Assembly: GCA_020850355.1 (NCBI GenBank)
Contig: JADZEX010000010.1
Coordinates: 1-64,000, forward strand
Source of the DNA: Fimbriimonadaceae bacterium
GTDB taxonomy: Bacteria > Armatimonadota > UBA10988
Length of the DNA stretch: 64,000 bases
Reading direction: 5' to 3'
In this document: piece after piece, positions 1 to 9,617 of the stretch
Layout of the letters: each line of letters starts with the position of its first letter
Position numbering within the stretch: the first letter of the stretch is position 1
Translations under genes and position numbers: made by a program
Notes under the pieces: generated by a model
What the model was told of the DNA's origin: nothing
The model's database searches: none
What the model saw: the letters and a program-made list of their open reading frames with translations, nothing else

Positions 1-59
1 ACCGACGGCGGCAGCAGCCAAGCCTGGTCCGGGTTCCACGGGCGGAAGGTGGTGCTCAT
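1..59 (-). CDS. IS transposase, N-terminal fragment (IS5/IS1182-like)
   Basis: Reading leftwards from an ATG at 59, the first codons translate to MSTTFRPWNPDQAWLLPPS. The FRPWxPDQxWLLPPS opening is the well-known N-terminus of DDE transposases of the IS1182/IS5-like group. Only 19 complete codons are inside the window, so the DDE catalytic residues and the intactness of the gene cannot be judged. The plus-strand reading of the same bases is also open and GC3-rich but has no recognisable protein, so the minus-strand transposase is preferred. Confidence 0.75.
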   Translation of the reverse strand, partial: MSTTFRPWNPDQAWLLPPS

Positions 60-119
60 GCCCGTATCGAATCAGATCGCGGCGAGTTTGTCGATCCCCT
101 GGAGGGGGAATCTTGGACA
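1..119 (-). mobile_element. Right-hand end of an insertion sequence, cut by the window edge
   Basis: Only the 5' end of the element is present. A transposase start lies at 59 reading leftwards, and the roughly 60 bp upstream of it, before the desaturase gene ends at 125, should contain the terminal inverted repeat. The boundary at about 119 is a guess, placed where a TGTCCAAG sequence (minus strand) begins; the other end and any target duplication lie outside the window. Insertion appears to be just downstream of the desaturase stop codon, so that gene is intact. Confidence 0.5.
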
Positions 120-124
120 GGCTC

Positions 125-1147
125 CTAGGCCGCCCGCGGCAACTCCGCCGGCAGCTCACGGAAGCTCACCAGGCGCCCCCGCTCCTCATCCCAGAGCGTC
201 AGCTTGATGGTGCTGAGGCTCTCGGCGATGGTCAGGGTCTTGGCCTCGTGGAACAGCGGGTTCTCGTCGTGACACTGCTGCAGGCGATAGTTCGGGATCT
301 TCGGGCTGAGGTGATGCACGTGGTGCAGCCCGATGTTGCCGGTGAACCACTGCAGCACCGCCGGCAGGCGGTAGTAGGAGCTGCCCTTGAGGGCCACCTG
401 GCTGTAGTCCCACTCCTTCTTGCGGGCCCAGTAAGCGTCTTCGAACTGGTGCTGCACGTAGAACAACCAGACGCCGAGGGTGCTGGCGATCATCGTGATG
501 GGCACCTGCACCAGCAGCACGCGGCCCCACCCGAGCCAGGCGCCGAGCCCGCCGTAGACCAGCAGCAACGCCAGGTTGGTGCTCCACACGCTGCGCTTCT
601 CGGGCCAGCCGGCATTGGGGTAAGTGAAGCGCTGGAAGAGCGCAAAGTGCAACCAGGGGCCGACCAGGAAGAGCAGCACGGGGTGGCGGTAGAGCCGATA
701 GTGCAACCGCTTCGCTGGGCTCAGTGCGAGGTACTCGGCCACCGTCAGGGTTTTGATGTCGCCGATCCCGCGCCGGTCGAGGTTACCGGAGGTGGCGTGG
801 TGGACGGCGTGGTCATGGCGCCAGGCGTGGTAGGCGGTGAGGGTGATCAGACTGCCGGCCCGGCCCACCCAGTCGTTCCAGCGCATGTTGTCGAAGAACG
901 AGCCGTGGCCACAGTCGTGCTGGATGATGAAGATGCGCACCAGGAAGAGGGCCGCCAGGAGCGACCAGGCGACTCCCAGCAGCGGGTGGACCTTGACGCT
1001 CTGGTAGGCCCCGACCCAGCACACGATGAAGGGCAGGAAGGAGTTCAGGATCTGCAGCAGTGCGGTCGGCGTATCGGCGTGCTGATAGGGGGCGACAGCC
1101 TCCACCCAGGCGGGGCGGGTCCGAGTCGGGCGAGCTTGCGACGACAT
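125..1147 (-). CDS. Membrane fatty acid desaturase
   Basis: A 340-residue integral membrane desaturase, the family that introduces double bonds into acyl chains using a di-iron centre. All three histidine boxes are visible: HDCGH at 77-81, HDHAVHH at 111-117 and HHVHH at 275-279, separated by hydrophobic segments that fit the usual two membrane hairpins. The length suits the omega-6/delta-12 acyl-lipid type, but regiospecificity cannot be read from sequence. The start at 1147 precedes the first membrane segment; upstream in-frame codons run into a region without coding character. A good extended -10 promoter lies about 90 bp upstream. It is monocistronic, with an IS end immediately downstream. 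Confidence 0.9.
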   Translation of the reverse strand: MSSQARPTRTRPAWVEAVAPYQHADTPTALLQILNSFLPFIVCWVGAYQSVKVHPLLGVAWSLLAALFLVRIFIIQHDCGHGSFFDNMRWNDWVGRAGSLITLTAYHAWRHDHAVHHATSGNLDRRGIGDIKTLTVAEYLALSPAKRLHYRLYRHPVLLFLVGPWLHFALFQRFTYPNAGWPEKRSVWSTNLALLLVYGGLGAWLGWGRVLLVQVPITMIASTLGVWLFYVQHQFEDAYWARKKEWDYSQVALKGSSYYRLPAVLQWFTGNIGLHHVHHLSPKIPNYRLQQCHDENPLFHEAKTLTIAESLSTIKLTLWDEERGRLVSFRELPAELPRAA

Positions 1148-1472
1148 GCAGCCTCCAGTGCTTCCCGGATGACCGGCGGCGTTCCCCCTTCGCTGCACCG
1201 ACTGCGAAGCACCGCACGGATCCCAAGGGCGCGGCCAGTATACCACGGTCACGGGCTGCCGCGCCGTTAGATCGCCGCTCGTCGCGGGTGAGCTGGGACA
1301 GCCAGTTCTTAACAAGCCGGTAGCATCGCAGGTCAACGCCACCGCGCTGCGGACCGTAACTCCAGGAGCGCCGCGGTCGGGTCGCTGCAGTGCGGCGGCG
1401 CCGCTCTTTGCAGGGGCGTGACCACGGTGGCACGGTAAGCAGTGAGAACCCGGTAGGGAGAACGAGGGCACG
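1148..1472. other. Divergent intergenic region between desaturase and propeller gene
   Basis: This 325 bp stretch has no convincing gene. It contains the desaturase promoter at 1237-1245 (minus strand) and must contain the promoter of the gene at 1473, for which I see no good -35/-10 pair. Short open frames here lack a ribosome binding site or coding-type third positions. Confidence 0.6.
1237..1245 (-). promoter_or_regulatory. Extended -10 promoter of the desaturase gene
   Basis: On the minus strand the sequence TGGTATACT combines a TATACT -10 hexamer (1237-1242) with an upstream TG, the extended -10 form that tolerates a poor -35. Expected transcription start is near 1230, leaving an untranslated leader of roughly 80 nt. 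Confidence 0.5.
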
Positions 1473-3008
1473 ATGCGAGAGGTCTGGATCTGGGCGACGA
1501 GCCTGCTGCTGGCGCCGCTGGCGCAGGCGGCGCCGGGCGCGATCGTGGTCTGGGAGATGCAGGATCCGCGCGCTGCAACCGCGACCGTGGATCTGGCGGC
1601 GCACTGTCTGGAGCTGGACGGCAAACCGCGCTGGGGCACTGGCGATGGGGCCCGGATGGTCGCCAACAGCGACTGGCTCGAGCGCCAGGCAGTCAGCGTC
1701 AGCGACGGTGCCGGCGGCTGCATCGTGGTCTTCGAGATGAGCGACGGCAAGGGCGACGACGCCATCGCCGCGCAGCGCCTGGCGGCCGATGGCAAGCCGC
1801 TCTGGAACCGCGGCGAGAGCAGCGTGCTGGTCGCCAACAGCCGCTGGCGTGAGAGCCGGCCGCAGGTCGTCAGCGACGGCGCCGGCGGCGTGCTGGTGCT
1901 CTTTCAGTGTGAATCCGAAGACGGCGACCAGGACATTCGCGGGCAGCGCTTGAACGCCGATGGCGAGCTGCTCTGGGAAGAGGGCAAGGCCAGCACCGAA
2001 GTGGCCTACAGCAAGATGCTGGAGCGCAACCCGCGGGCGGTGCCCGACGGCGCTGGCGGCGCGGTGGTGGTGTTCGAGTACGAGGCCGCCGAGGGCGAGC
2101 ACGCCGGCGACACCGAGATCGCGGCGCAACGGGTGTCGGGTGACGGCAAGCTGCTCTGGGAGGACGGCAAGCGCGCCGTGGCGGTCTGCAGCAGCAACTG
2201 GATCGAGCGCGAGCCGGTGGTGGTCGCCGACGGCCAGGGCGGCGCGACGGTGGTCTGCGAGGTCAGCCAGCTCGCCGACCCGAAGGCCGACCGGGTGATC
2301 GTCGCACAGCGGCTCACCGCCGACGGCGAGCTGGCCTGGGAGGGCGGCAGGATGTCCGTGGCGGTCGCCGACAGTGCGGCCAGCGAGCGACGCCCGCGCG
2401 CCGTCGGTGACGGCGCTGGTGGGGTGATCATCGTCTACGACGCGGTGCAGACCCGCAACGGCGCGGCGACCGGCGAGGTCGACCTCGGTGCGGCGCGGCT
2501 CAGCGCGGCGGGCAAGATGCTCTGGGGCAGCGCCCGCGAGCCGCTGCAGGTGGTCGCGGGCAGCACGATCGACCGCTCCGCCGAACTGCTCTCCGACGGC
2601 CGCGGCGGCTGCTTCGTGGCCTGGGAGCGGGCCGTCAACAGCGGCGCGCGGGCCGGCGACAGCGACCTCTATGTGCAGCGTCTGAGCAGCGCCGGGAAGC
2701 TCACGTGGAGCGCCGGCAAGCCGGTCCTGGTGGCCGGCAGCGCCAACCTCGAGCGGCGTCCGAAGCTCTGCAGCGACGGCGCTGGCGGGCTGCTGCTGGC
2801 TTTCGAGAGCGAAGGCCGGAGCGGCGCGGCGAAGGGCGACAGCCAGGTCGCGGCGCAACGGGTCGACGCCACCGGCAAGCTGCTCTGGGGCCAGGGCCAG
2901 CCGGTACTGATCGGCCAGGGAGCCTGGCGCGACCAGCGCCCCCAGCCGCTGCTGTCCGGCGGTGGGAGCGGCGCCGGTGGACTGGGCGGGATCCGCATCA
3001 GTCTCTAG
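1473..3008 (+). CDS. Secreted protein with eight beta-propeller-like repeats
   Basis: A 511-residue protein with a signal peptide (hydrophobic stretch after MREVWIW, Ala-rich cleavage region at about 20) followed almost entirely by 55-65-residue repeats. Each repeat carries a DGAGG turn, a strand of the type VVFE, AQRL, an ADGKLLW segment and a closing ER.P. Seven clear repeats are flanked by a half-repeat at the N-terminus (strand and GKPRW without the DGAGG turn) and a degenerate one at the C-terminus (GAGG and a final strand). This is the arrangement of a propeller closed by its two ends, which would give eight blades. No catalytic motif was recognised; a binding or surface role is an inference. 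The start is preceded by a GAG-rich binding site, and the gene stands alone. Confidence 0.7.
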   Translation: MREVWIWATSLLLAPLAQAAPGAIVVWEMQDPRAATATVDLAAHCLELDGKPRWGTGDGARMVANSDWLERQAVSVSDGAGGCIVVFEMSDGKGDDAIAAQRLAADGKPLWNRGESSVLVANSRWRESRPQVVSDGAGGVLVLFQCESEDGDQDIRGQRLNADGELLWEEGKASTEVAYSKMLERNPRAVPDGAGGAVVVFEYEAAEGEHAGDTEIAAQRVSGDGKLLWEDGKRAVAVCSSNWIEREPVVVADGQGGATVVCEVSQLADPKADRVIVAQRLTADGELAWEGGRMSVAVADSAASERRPRAVGDGAGGVIIVYDAVQTRNGAATGEVDLGAARLSAAGKMLWGSAREPLQVVAGSTIDRSAELLSDGRGGCFVAWERAVNSGARAGDSDLYVQRLSSAGKLTWSAGKPVLVAGSANLERRPKLCSDGAGGLLLAFESEGRSGAAKGDSQVAAQRVDATGKLLWGQGQPVLIGQGAWRDQRPQPLLSGGGSGAGGLGGIRISL

Positions 3009-3023
3009 CCCGCAGTCCCTCCA

Positions 3024-3059
3024 GCGCGCCCGCCGTCGCCAGCCCCACGGCGGGCGCGC
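3024..3059. terminator. Bidirectional hairpin between convergent genes
   Basis: Perfect 12 bp inverted repeat, arms GCGCGCCCGCCG and CGGCGGGCGCGC around a 12 nt loop, lying between two convergent stop codons. No U-tract follows on either strand. Confidence 0.7.
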
Positions 3060-3064
3060 CGTCT

Positions 3065-4951
3065 CTAAGGCGCGTCGAGCAGCTCCAGGCGCAGATCGTC
3101 CAGCAGCAGGTCGACGCTCCGCTCGCCCTCCAGGCCGCCCCGCTCAATCGCCAGGTCGCCCGCCGCGCCGCGCAGCGGCACCTCGAAGACGCGGTCGAAG
3201 CGCTGCCAGGTCCCTGACTGGCGCAGATCGTAGGGCGCGGCGTTGAAGTTGTCGATCCACTTGCCGTCGGCGGCGTTGACGCCGACCTTGACGTACGGTG
3301 CCTTGGCCGGCTCGACCCGCTCGACGCGCATCCAGCCGCTCAGTCGGTAGCGCGCCGCCGGCTGCAGCGGCACGGGCAGGCGGAGGTGACCGTAGTTCCA
3401 GGTGTTGCGACAGGTCCCGGTCAGTCGCAAGGCGCGCTGGCTGTCGTGGCCGCCCGCCGCCATGCTGACCTGGGTGCCCGTGGCAGCGGCCCAGCCGGCG
3501 GCCTCGCCGGTCTCGAAGTCGGTCTGCCAGACCACCCCGCCGACCGCCGTCGAGAGGTGCAGCTCGACCTCGCCGAGTGGGTAGCGTCCCGCCGCATCGC
3601 GGCCCGCCAGGCCGAGTTGGATCACCCGCCCGGTCTCGGGCCAGACCATGCTGACCAGCAGACGGTAGGTTCCAGCTGGCGTTCCCGGCGGGAGCACGAG
3701 GCGGTGCATCTGCTCCTGGCTGGCGCCCGGATCCCAGCGCGTGGTCGGCGTCGGGGGGTACTGCAGGTCGCTGCTGACCACCTCGCCCGCCGCGTTCACC
3801 AGCAGCATCGTGACCGCGTAGCTGCCATGACTCCACGCGATCCCGTCGTTGCGCCAGAAGCTCCGCACCACCAGCCGACCCGGCAGCGTCGCGCTGACCC
3901 GGCCGGCCGCCGGGAGCTCGACCCCGGTCACGACAAAGCGGTAGCCGATCCGGCGGGCCGCGTCGAGCAGCATCTCGCGCGCCTCGGGGGGCGCCTTGCG
4001 GTAGCCGGCCCCACCGAAGAGGTTGCTGTTGAGGTAGGCAATCGGCGAGGCCAGCGCCTTGGCGAAGGTCGTGGGGACGTCCCAGCCGTTCTGCTGCATC
4101 GCGCTCCAACCGCTGTGGAACTCCAGATTGCAGAGCGTCCCGCGCGGGGCGTAGGTCGGGTAGAGCTTGCTCTCGACGTTGTAGCTGGCACCGTCGTGCT
4201 TCAGGCCATCCTGCCGCAGGTGCATCCCCCGCGCGGCGGCGTAGTCGTTGATGCTGAGCCGCTCCGGGCCGCCCACGTTGAGGAAGACCGGAGTCCGCGG
4301 GAAGGCCTTCGCGTAGTCGTCGATCATCCGGCGGTAGGCCGCCACATAGCCGGCGTCGGTGTACCCGGTGGCGTCGAAGTCGGCCTGCGTCCAGCGTGCC
4401 AGGTGCATTTCACCCCACTCGCCGATGCCGCCAAGGTCGACAAACTCGAGGCCCTCGCGACCGTCCAGCCAGGCGCCCAGCTTGGCGATGAACTCGGCCT
4501 GCAGCTCGAGGTAGCGCTGGTTCCAGAACGCCGGGTTGACCTGCCGCGGGACGGACAGCCCGACATGCTCGACCCCCGGTACGCCGGCGTCGAAGACCCA
4601 CTTCGGCGTGACGTACTCCTTGTTGCCGTGCATCGACTGGCTCATCACCCGGAAGGCGACCCGCTTGCGGTGCTGCTTGACCCAGACGTCGAACAGCGGG
4701 CCGAGGAACTCGTCGAAGCGGTAGACGCCCGGCTCGGGGTTGACGTCGCACCAGTGCAGCCGGAAGTAGGCGATGTCGCTGAGGCCCATGAACCACTCGT
4801 CTGGCTTGGCGTCGAGCGGCGGGTACTGCAGGTAGACGCCCATGAAGGGGTTCTGCAGCACCTCGTTGGAGAGCTGCGGCGTCAGTTGCCGTGGCTCGGG
4901 CGTCGTCGGGGCTTGCAGCAGCGACAGGCTCAACAGCAGCGCAACAGGCAT
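3065..4951 (-). CDS. Secreted DUF4832-type putative glycoside hydrolase
   Basis: A 628-residue protein with a short signal peptide (MPVALLLSLSLLQA) and an N-terminal domain opening with NPFMGVYLQYPP, the start typical of DUF4832 proteins (TIM-barrel, related to beta-galactosidase-like clans). A block with FVDLGGIGEWGEMH at about residues 205-220 places conserved Glu residues where such barrels carry catalytic acids. Residues beyond about 470 (VVWQTDFETGEAAGW onward) form a jelly-roll carbohydrate-binding-like domain ending in LLLDDLRLELL. ATG at 4951 is chosen because it begins the signal peptide; the longer open frame upstream does not look coding. It is divergent from the GH172 gene 98 bp away, suggesting a shared glycan substrate. 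The substrate is unknown. Confidence 0.7.
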   Translation of the reverse strand: MPVALLLSLSLLQAPTTPEPRQLTPQLSNEVLQNPFMGVYLQYPPLDAKPDEWFMGLSDIAYFRLHWCDVNPEPGVYRFDEFLGPLFDVWVKQHRKRVAFRVMSQSMHGNKEYVTPKWVFDAGVPGVEHVGLSVPRQVNPAFWNQRYLELQAEFIAKLGAWLDGREGLEFVDLGGIGEWGEMHLARWTQADFDATGYTDAGYVAAYRRMIDDYAKAFPRTPVFLNVGGPERLSINDYAAARGMHLRQDGLKHDGASYNVESKLYPTYAPRGTLCNLEFHSGWSAMQQNGWDVPTTFAKALASPIAYLNSNLFGGAGYRKAPPEAREMLLDAARRIGYRFVVTGVELPAAGRVSATLPGRLVVRSFWRNDGIAWSHGSYAVTMLLVNAAGEVVSSDLQYPPTPTTRWDPGASQEQMHRLVLPPGTPAGTYRLLVSMVWPETGRVIQLGLAGRDAAGRYPLGEVELHLSTAVGGVVWQTDFETGEAAGWAAATGTQVSMAAGGHDSQRALRLTGTCRNTWNYGHLRLPVPLQPAARYRLSGWMRVERVEPAKAPYVKVGVNAADGKWIDNFNAAPYDLRQSGTWQRFDRVFEVPLRGAAGDLAIERGGLEGERSVDLLLDDLRLELLDAP

Positions 4952-5049
4952 CGGGGTCTCCGGCTGGCCCCCGCTTCGGCCGGCGGCCGGCGACTCCTGC
5001 CGGCAGGGCTGCCGCCCAGGCTGGCGAAGCAGCCGCGCGGGAGCGAGCG

Positions 5050-6129
<1,080 letters not shown>

Positions 6130-6132
6130 TGA

Positions 6133-6170
6133 GCAGGTGGGGCCGGAGCAACCGCTCCGGCCCCACCTGC
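6133..6170. terminator. Bidirectional hairpin between convergent genes
   Basis: Perfect 16 bp stem, arms GCAGGTGGGGCCGGAG and its complement, with a 6 nt loop CAACCG. It fills almost the whole 43 bp gap between the GH172 stop and the stop of the caspase-like gene. There is no U-tract on either side. Confidence 0.8.
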
Positions 6171-6172
6171 CG

Positions 6173-8233
6173 CTACGGCGTGACCACGATCTCCAGCGAG
6201 CGCCCCGTCGAGATGCTGACGAAGCCACCGTTTGCATCCTCGGCCCGGTCAGAGGCCGACAAGCTCAGTACCCACCGGCCAGGGACGGTCGGCAGGGACA
6301 CCTGTCCCGAATACGTGGCGCTACTGCCCTGGCGGGCCATGGTCGTCGTGACGCCACCCAGCGTGGCGAACACCCGACCGGCGTAGGCGCCCAGTTGCGG
6401 CTGTTGACGCGCCGCGAAGTTCGCATCTGCGCTGACCGTCAGGGTGCTGGCGCCGCCGAGGCTGAGTTCGGTGAAGACATCGAAGAACGAGTCGACCCGG
6501 GTCCCCCCCACCAGAACGTTGCCCAACTGCGGCGCCGCCGGCTGGGCGAGACCGTGATAGGCACTGCCGCCACGGTCAAACTGCGTCCACTCGACCAGGC
6601 GCTCCGCCGTGATCTGCCCACTGTCGCCAACGGGCAGGATCTCCAGCCACCGGGTGAACTGCTGATCGGAGAGGATCGGCACGACATTGTCGGCGGTCAG
6701 CCGTCGGTGGCCGGAGAAGCGGAAGCCGTCGCCGTGCCGTGCAATGCTGTCAACCGTCTGGGTCGTGATCACCAGGTCGTTCGAGGGATGAGTCATCTCC
6801 TGGTGTGTACTGCCATTGTAGTTGTAGCGCGGATCGTAGAGCGGCCCCAGCAAGATGGGGTCACCGGCCAGGCGGGCGAGCCGCAGACGTTCGATCAGAT
6901 CAAGCACGAAGAGCGGCACGGGCGGTGGCGCCCCACTGAACCCACCCCTCTTGGGTTCACCAGGTCGCGGCCACCGGTCGTTGCCGGGATCATCGCGCTC
7001 CATGTCCGTCTTCCAGGCCGGCTCGGGATCCTCTGGCGTCAACCCAGCCGCTTCGCAGATCTTCTCGATGATCTCGTCGGCAGTGAGTTCCAGCCCGGCC
7101 ATGCCGGCTTCCACCTCGGCCAGCGTGACGACTCCATCCGCATTGGCCAACTCTAGCGCCTCCTGCATCTGCATCAGGGCGCACTTCAGACCAATCGTGT
7201 CTGGTGCTGAATACGATGGGTGTGTGGCGTCGGAGTCCGTGAACCAATGCACAGCCTTGTCGGTCTGAGCGTCCCATTGATCAAAGACCGGGACCATGTT
7301 GCCGCCGTAGCAGGCGGCATTGAAGATGTTGATGTGGCCTGCTGTCACGTTCTCGTTCAAGAGCTGGCACAGCTCTTCATAGGTCAGTCGATCACGGCCA
7401 ATCTGGACTCGTGAGTTTGGCGGCGCAGAGCCGTGCGTGGCCAGCACCAGAAAGTACTTGTCGTTGGCACCGAGACCCGTTGAGGTAGACCTGAGACGCG
7501 CGGCGAACTCGGCCCGACCGAAGCGGTCAGGGTGACGGTCCCAGAGCACCGACAGCGGGTTCGCCTGGCCGGTCAGCTCCTGCAGGTACTCCGCAGTGTT
7601 GTCAATATCGCCCTGGCGCCGGGCCTCTTCGGAGCAGACGATCAGCGCACCTGCCGCGGACCCGGCCAGCGGTAGCCTGGTCCGCTCGTCCTCCGGCTCC
7701 AACAGGTCGGCGAAGTCCCCATGAATGTAGACCAGATTTGCCAGCCGGTCAGCCTCGGCCAAAAGCCGGTCTTCACCATCCAAGACCGGCCAGGATCGGA
7801 CGGAGCGAACAAAGATGGCGCCATCGCTTGGGCGCACGAACAGCAGGGCGCCAAGATGCTCAAAGTTGGCGAGCAGATTGAGATCGGCAAAGAAGGTGTA
7901 GAAGCTATCATTCAGGATATAATCCTGATCCTCAAAGAACGCCCGTAGATGGGCGCCACGGGGCAGGGGAGTGTCCTGCAGCGAGAAGACGCCGATGGCA
8001 GGATCGTCACCAGTGCCGTACCGGGGTTCGTTCTGTCTGGCTGCCGCGAGTCCGACGTACTGGCGGAGGACGCGCGTCGCGGCGTCCGCGGCATCGGCCA
8101 CCGGACCGCTGCCCGCGAGAACCTCGGTTGAGGGATCCGCCGTGGCCGGTGTCCCGCCGCCTCCACAGCCCAACAGCCCGGCACACAGCAAGTGCAGCAA
8201 CGTCACGGCGCAGCAGCGCCAGATCCGAGCCAT
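6173..8233 (-). CDS. Lipoprotein with caspase-like (clan CD) peptidase domain
   Basis: A 686-residue predicted lipoprotein: signal peptide with lipobox LLGC followed by a Gly run. The central domain has the two catalytic blocks of clan CD cysteine peptidases (caspase, legumain, clostripain type): a hydrophobic strand then ATHGS with His267, and INIFNAACYGGN with Cys308, 41 residues apart. The next segment, NADGVVTLAEVEAG, resembles a calcium-binding EF-hand or dockerin loop, followed by a second acidic helix. Residues beyond about 590 look like an immunoglobulin-like beta domain (VPGRWVLSLSASDRAEDANGG). A likely role is a cell-surface or periplasmic peptidase; the specificity pocket cannot be assigned. 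The ATG at 8233 has a GAGGGAGAG site. Third-position GC is lower than in neighbouring genes, hinting at a different history. Confidence 0.7.
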   Translation of the reverse strand: MARIWRCCAVTLLHLLCAGLLGCGGGGTPATADPSTEVLAGSGPVADAADAATRVLRQYVGLAAARQNEPRYGTGDDPAIGVFSLQDTPLPRGAHLRAFFEDQDYILNDSFYTFFADLNLLANFEHLGALLFVRPSDGAIFVRSVRSWPVLDGEDRLLAEADRLANLVYIHGDFADLLEPEDERTRLPLAGSAAGALIVCSEEARRQGDIDNTAEYLQELTGQANPLSVLWDRHPDRFGRAEFAARLRSTSTGLGANDKYFLVLATHGSAPPNSRVQIGRDRLTYEELCQLLNENVTAGHINIFNAACYGGNMVPVFDQWDAQTDKAVHWFTDSDATHPSYSAPDTIGLKCALMQMQEALELANADGVVTLAEVEAGMAGLELTADEIIEKICEAAGLTPEDPEPAWKTDMERDDPGNDRWPRPGEPKRGGFSGAPPPVPLFVLDLIERLRLARLAGDPILLGPLYDPRYNYNGSTHQEMTHPSNDLVITTQTVDSIARHGDGFRFSGHRRLTADNVVPILSDQQFTRWLEILPVGDSGQITAERLVEWTQFDRGGSAYHGLAQPAAPQLGNVLVGGTRVDSFFDVFTELSLGGASTLTVSADANFAARQQPQLGAYAGRVFATLGGVTTTMARQGSSATYSGQVSLPTVPGRWVLSLSASDRAEDANGGFVSISTGRSLEIVVTP

Positions 8234-8356
8234 GGGTCTCTCCCTCTGTGGAGTTCTGGGTAGGTAACTCCAACTTTGGCAGGGTACCCAGTGCAACGAC
8301 CCAAGTCAAGTTGGCTCGACCGTTAGATCTTGCGGTGGCATGACGAGACCCGCAGT

Positions 8357-8387
8357 GGCGACCGGATCCGATGCTGATCCGGTCGCC
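8357..8387 (-). terminator. Hairpin downstream of the DUF5666-like lipoprotein gene
   Basis: Perfect 12 bp inverted repeat (GGCGACCGGATC and its complement, 7 nt loop) located 35 bp after the stop of the minus-strand gene at 8422. No U-tract follows. Confidence 0.6.
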
Positions 8388-8421
8388 GCCTGCCGTTCGC
8401 CGATGCCCTGGTCGCGGGCCC

Positions 8422-9372
8422 CTACCTGGTCGGCTTGGTGACCACGTTGACCCCGCTGGCGGTGCCGGCGTTGTTGGTCGGCGCGGCCGCCAGGATGGCT
8501 TCCAGGGTGACCCCCGCCTTGACCTCGGCCGAGGTGGCGGTCTGACCGTCCTTGGCGTACTTGGTGTTGGCGGTCACGCGGATGGTCAGGTCGGGCGGCG
8601 TGGTCTGGCCGCTCGGCGCGGTCGGCGCCTGCAGCACGAACGAAGCCAGCGCGCTGTTGGTGGTGGTCACGCTCTTGACCTTGCCGACCGCCTTGAACGG
8701 CAGCACCTGCACCGCCACGGCGGTCGCCTTGTTGTCCACCGGCGGCGCGGCCAGCACGGCTTCGACCGCCAGCCCGACCTTGACGTCGTCGGCCTTGGCC
8801 TCTTTGTCACCCGCCTGGTACTTCGTCGAACTGCTCACGCTGACCGTCACGTCGGCCGGCTGGGTCTGCCCGGCCGGCGCCTGCGGCGTGACCACGAACG
8901 AGGTCAGGCTGCCGCTGGCGGGCGTGCGGCTCTGGATCTTCCCGGCGACCATCGGCGGCAGCACCTTGACCGCCTTGGCGGTGCCCTTGTTGTTAGCCAG
9001 TTTGGCGGCCAGGGTCACCTCGACGGGCAGTCCCACTTTGAGGTCGGCGGCCGTCAGTGCTTTGTCGCCGGCCCGGTAGGTGGTGTCCTTGGTGACACTG
9101 ATGGTGGCGGCCGCTGGCTTGCTGCTCTGCCCGGGAGCCGGCTTCGGCTCCAGCACGAACGCGGAGAGGCTGCTGCCGCTGCCGGTCAGGCTCTTGATCC
9201 GCCCGCCGACGAGCAACTCGATGCCCGTCCCGCCGCCCGAGGCCCCGCCCGGCCGCTGCGCGGCGCGCGTCTCGCCGCTGTCGATCATCCCACCACCGCC
9301 GCCGCAGCCGCTGAGGGCCAGGCCCAGCAGCCAGCCCAGACTCCAGATCGCCGTCCACACGGTGCGCTTCAT
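8422..9372 (-). CDS. Lipoprotein with three DUF5666-like repeats
   Basis: A 316-residue predicted lipoprotein (signal peptide, lipobox LSGC, Gly-rich linker). After the linker come three tandem repeats of about 80 residues, each with the order GxIxS, SFVL/V, a DVTVSVS-T-Y strand, GDK, an ADLKVGLxVE block and an NKGTAxAVxVLP close. This is the pattern of DUF5666 domains, small beta-barrels of unknown function found in surface lipoproteins. The strong repeat similarity suggests internal duplication. The start has a GGAGG site 5 nt away. It is transcribed with its own hairpin terminator and is 188 bp from the next gene. No enzymatic function is proposed. Confidence 0.7.
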   Translation of the reverse strand: MKRTVWTAIWSLGWLLGLALSGCGGGGGMIDSGETRAAQRPGGASGGGTGIELLVGGRIKSLTGSGSSLSAFVLEPKPAPGQSSKPAAATISVTKDTTYRAGDKALTAADLKVGLPVEVTLAAKLANNKGTAKAVKVLPPMVAGKIQSRTPASGSLTSFVVTPQAPAGQTQPADVTVSVSSSTKYQAGDKEAKADDVKVGLAVEAVLAAPPVDNKATAVAVQVLPFKAVGKVKSVTTTNSALASFVLQAPTAPSGQTTPPDLTIRVTANTKYAKDGQTATSAEVKAGVTLEAILAAAPTNNAGTASGVNVVTKPTR

Positions 9373-9577
9373 GGTTACCTCCTGAGCCGGCTGGAGCCCC
9401 TTCGGCTCGCCTGGCTCCCACCCGCCGCGCGGCTCGTCACCGCGCCTGAGACGGTGGTGCCCAGGTTCGGTGACACGGCGGGTGGGCGGCCGATGACAGA
9501 TCGGTCATCCGATGCGGCCGGTGGCCGGCCCGCCCGTCGCCGCCGGCCGCGACCCGCTGTTCCACCAGGCACCGGTC

Positions 9578-9606
9578 TTGACAGCCGGGCGCGCTCCGAC
9601 TACCAT
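9578..9606 (+). promoter_or_regulatory. Sigma-70-type promoter of the methyltransferase gene
   Basis: A consensus TTGACA (9578-9583) and TACCAT (9601-9606) are separated by exactly 17 bp. The expected start of transcription is near 9613, immediately before the Fur-box-like palindrome, so a bound repressor would block promoter clearance. Confidence 0.75.
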
Positions 9607-9617
9607 GGGCACGAGAT

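Noticed and set aside
1-207. Plus-strand open frame entering from the left edge
   Set aside because: GC3 is high to about position 100 but only as a mirror of the transposase and IS end; no stop until 207, inside the desaturase gene.
813-2858. Long minus-strand frame opposite the propeller-repeat gene
   Set aside because: It shows an antisense copy of the repeats; the plus-strand reading has signal peptide and regular repeat structure.
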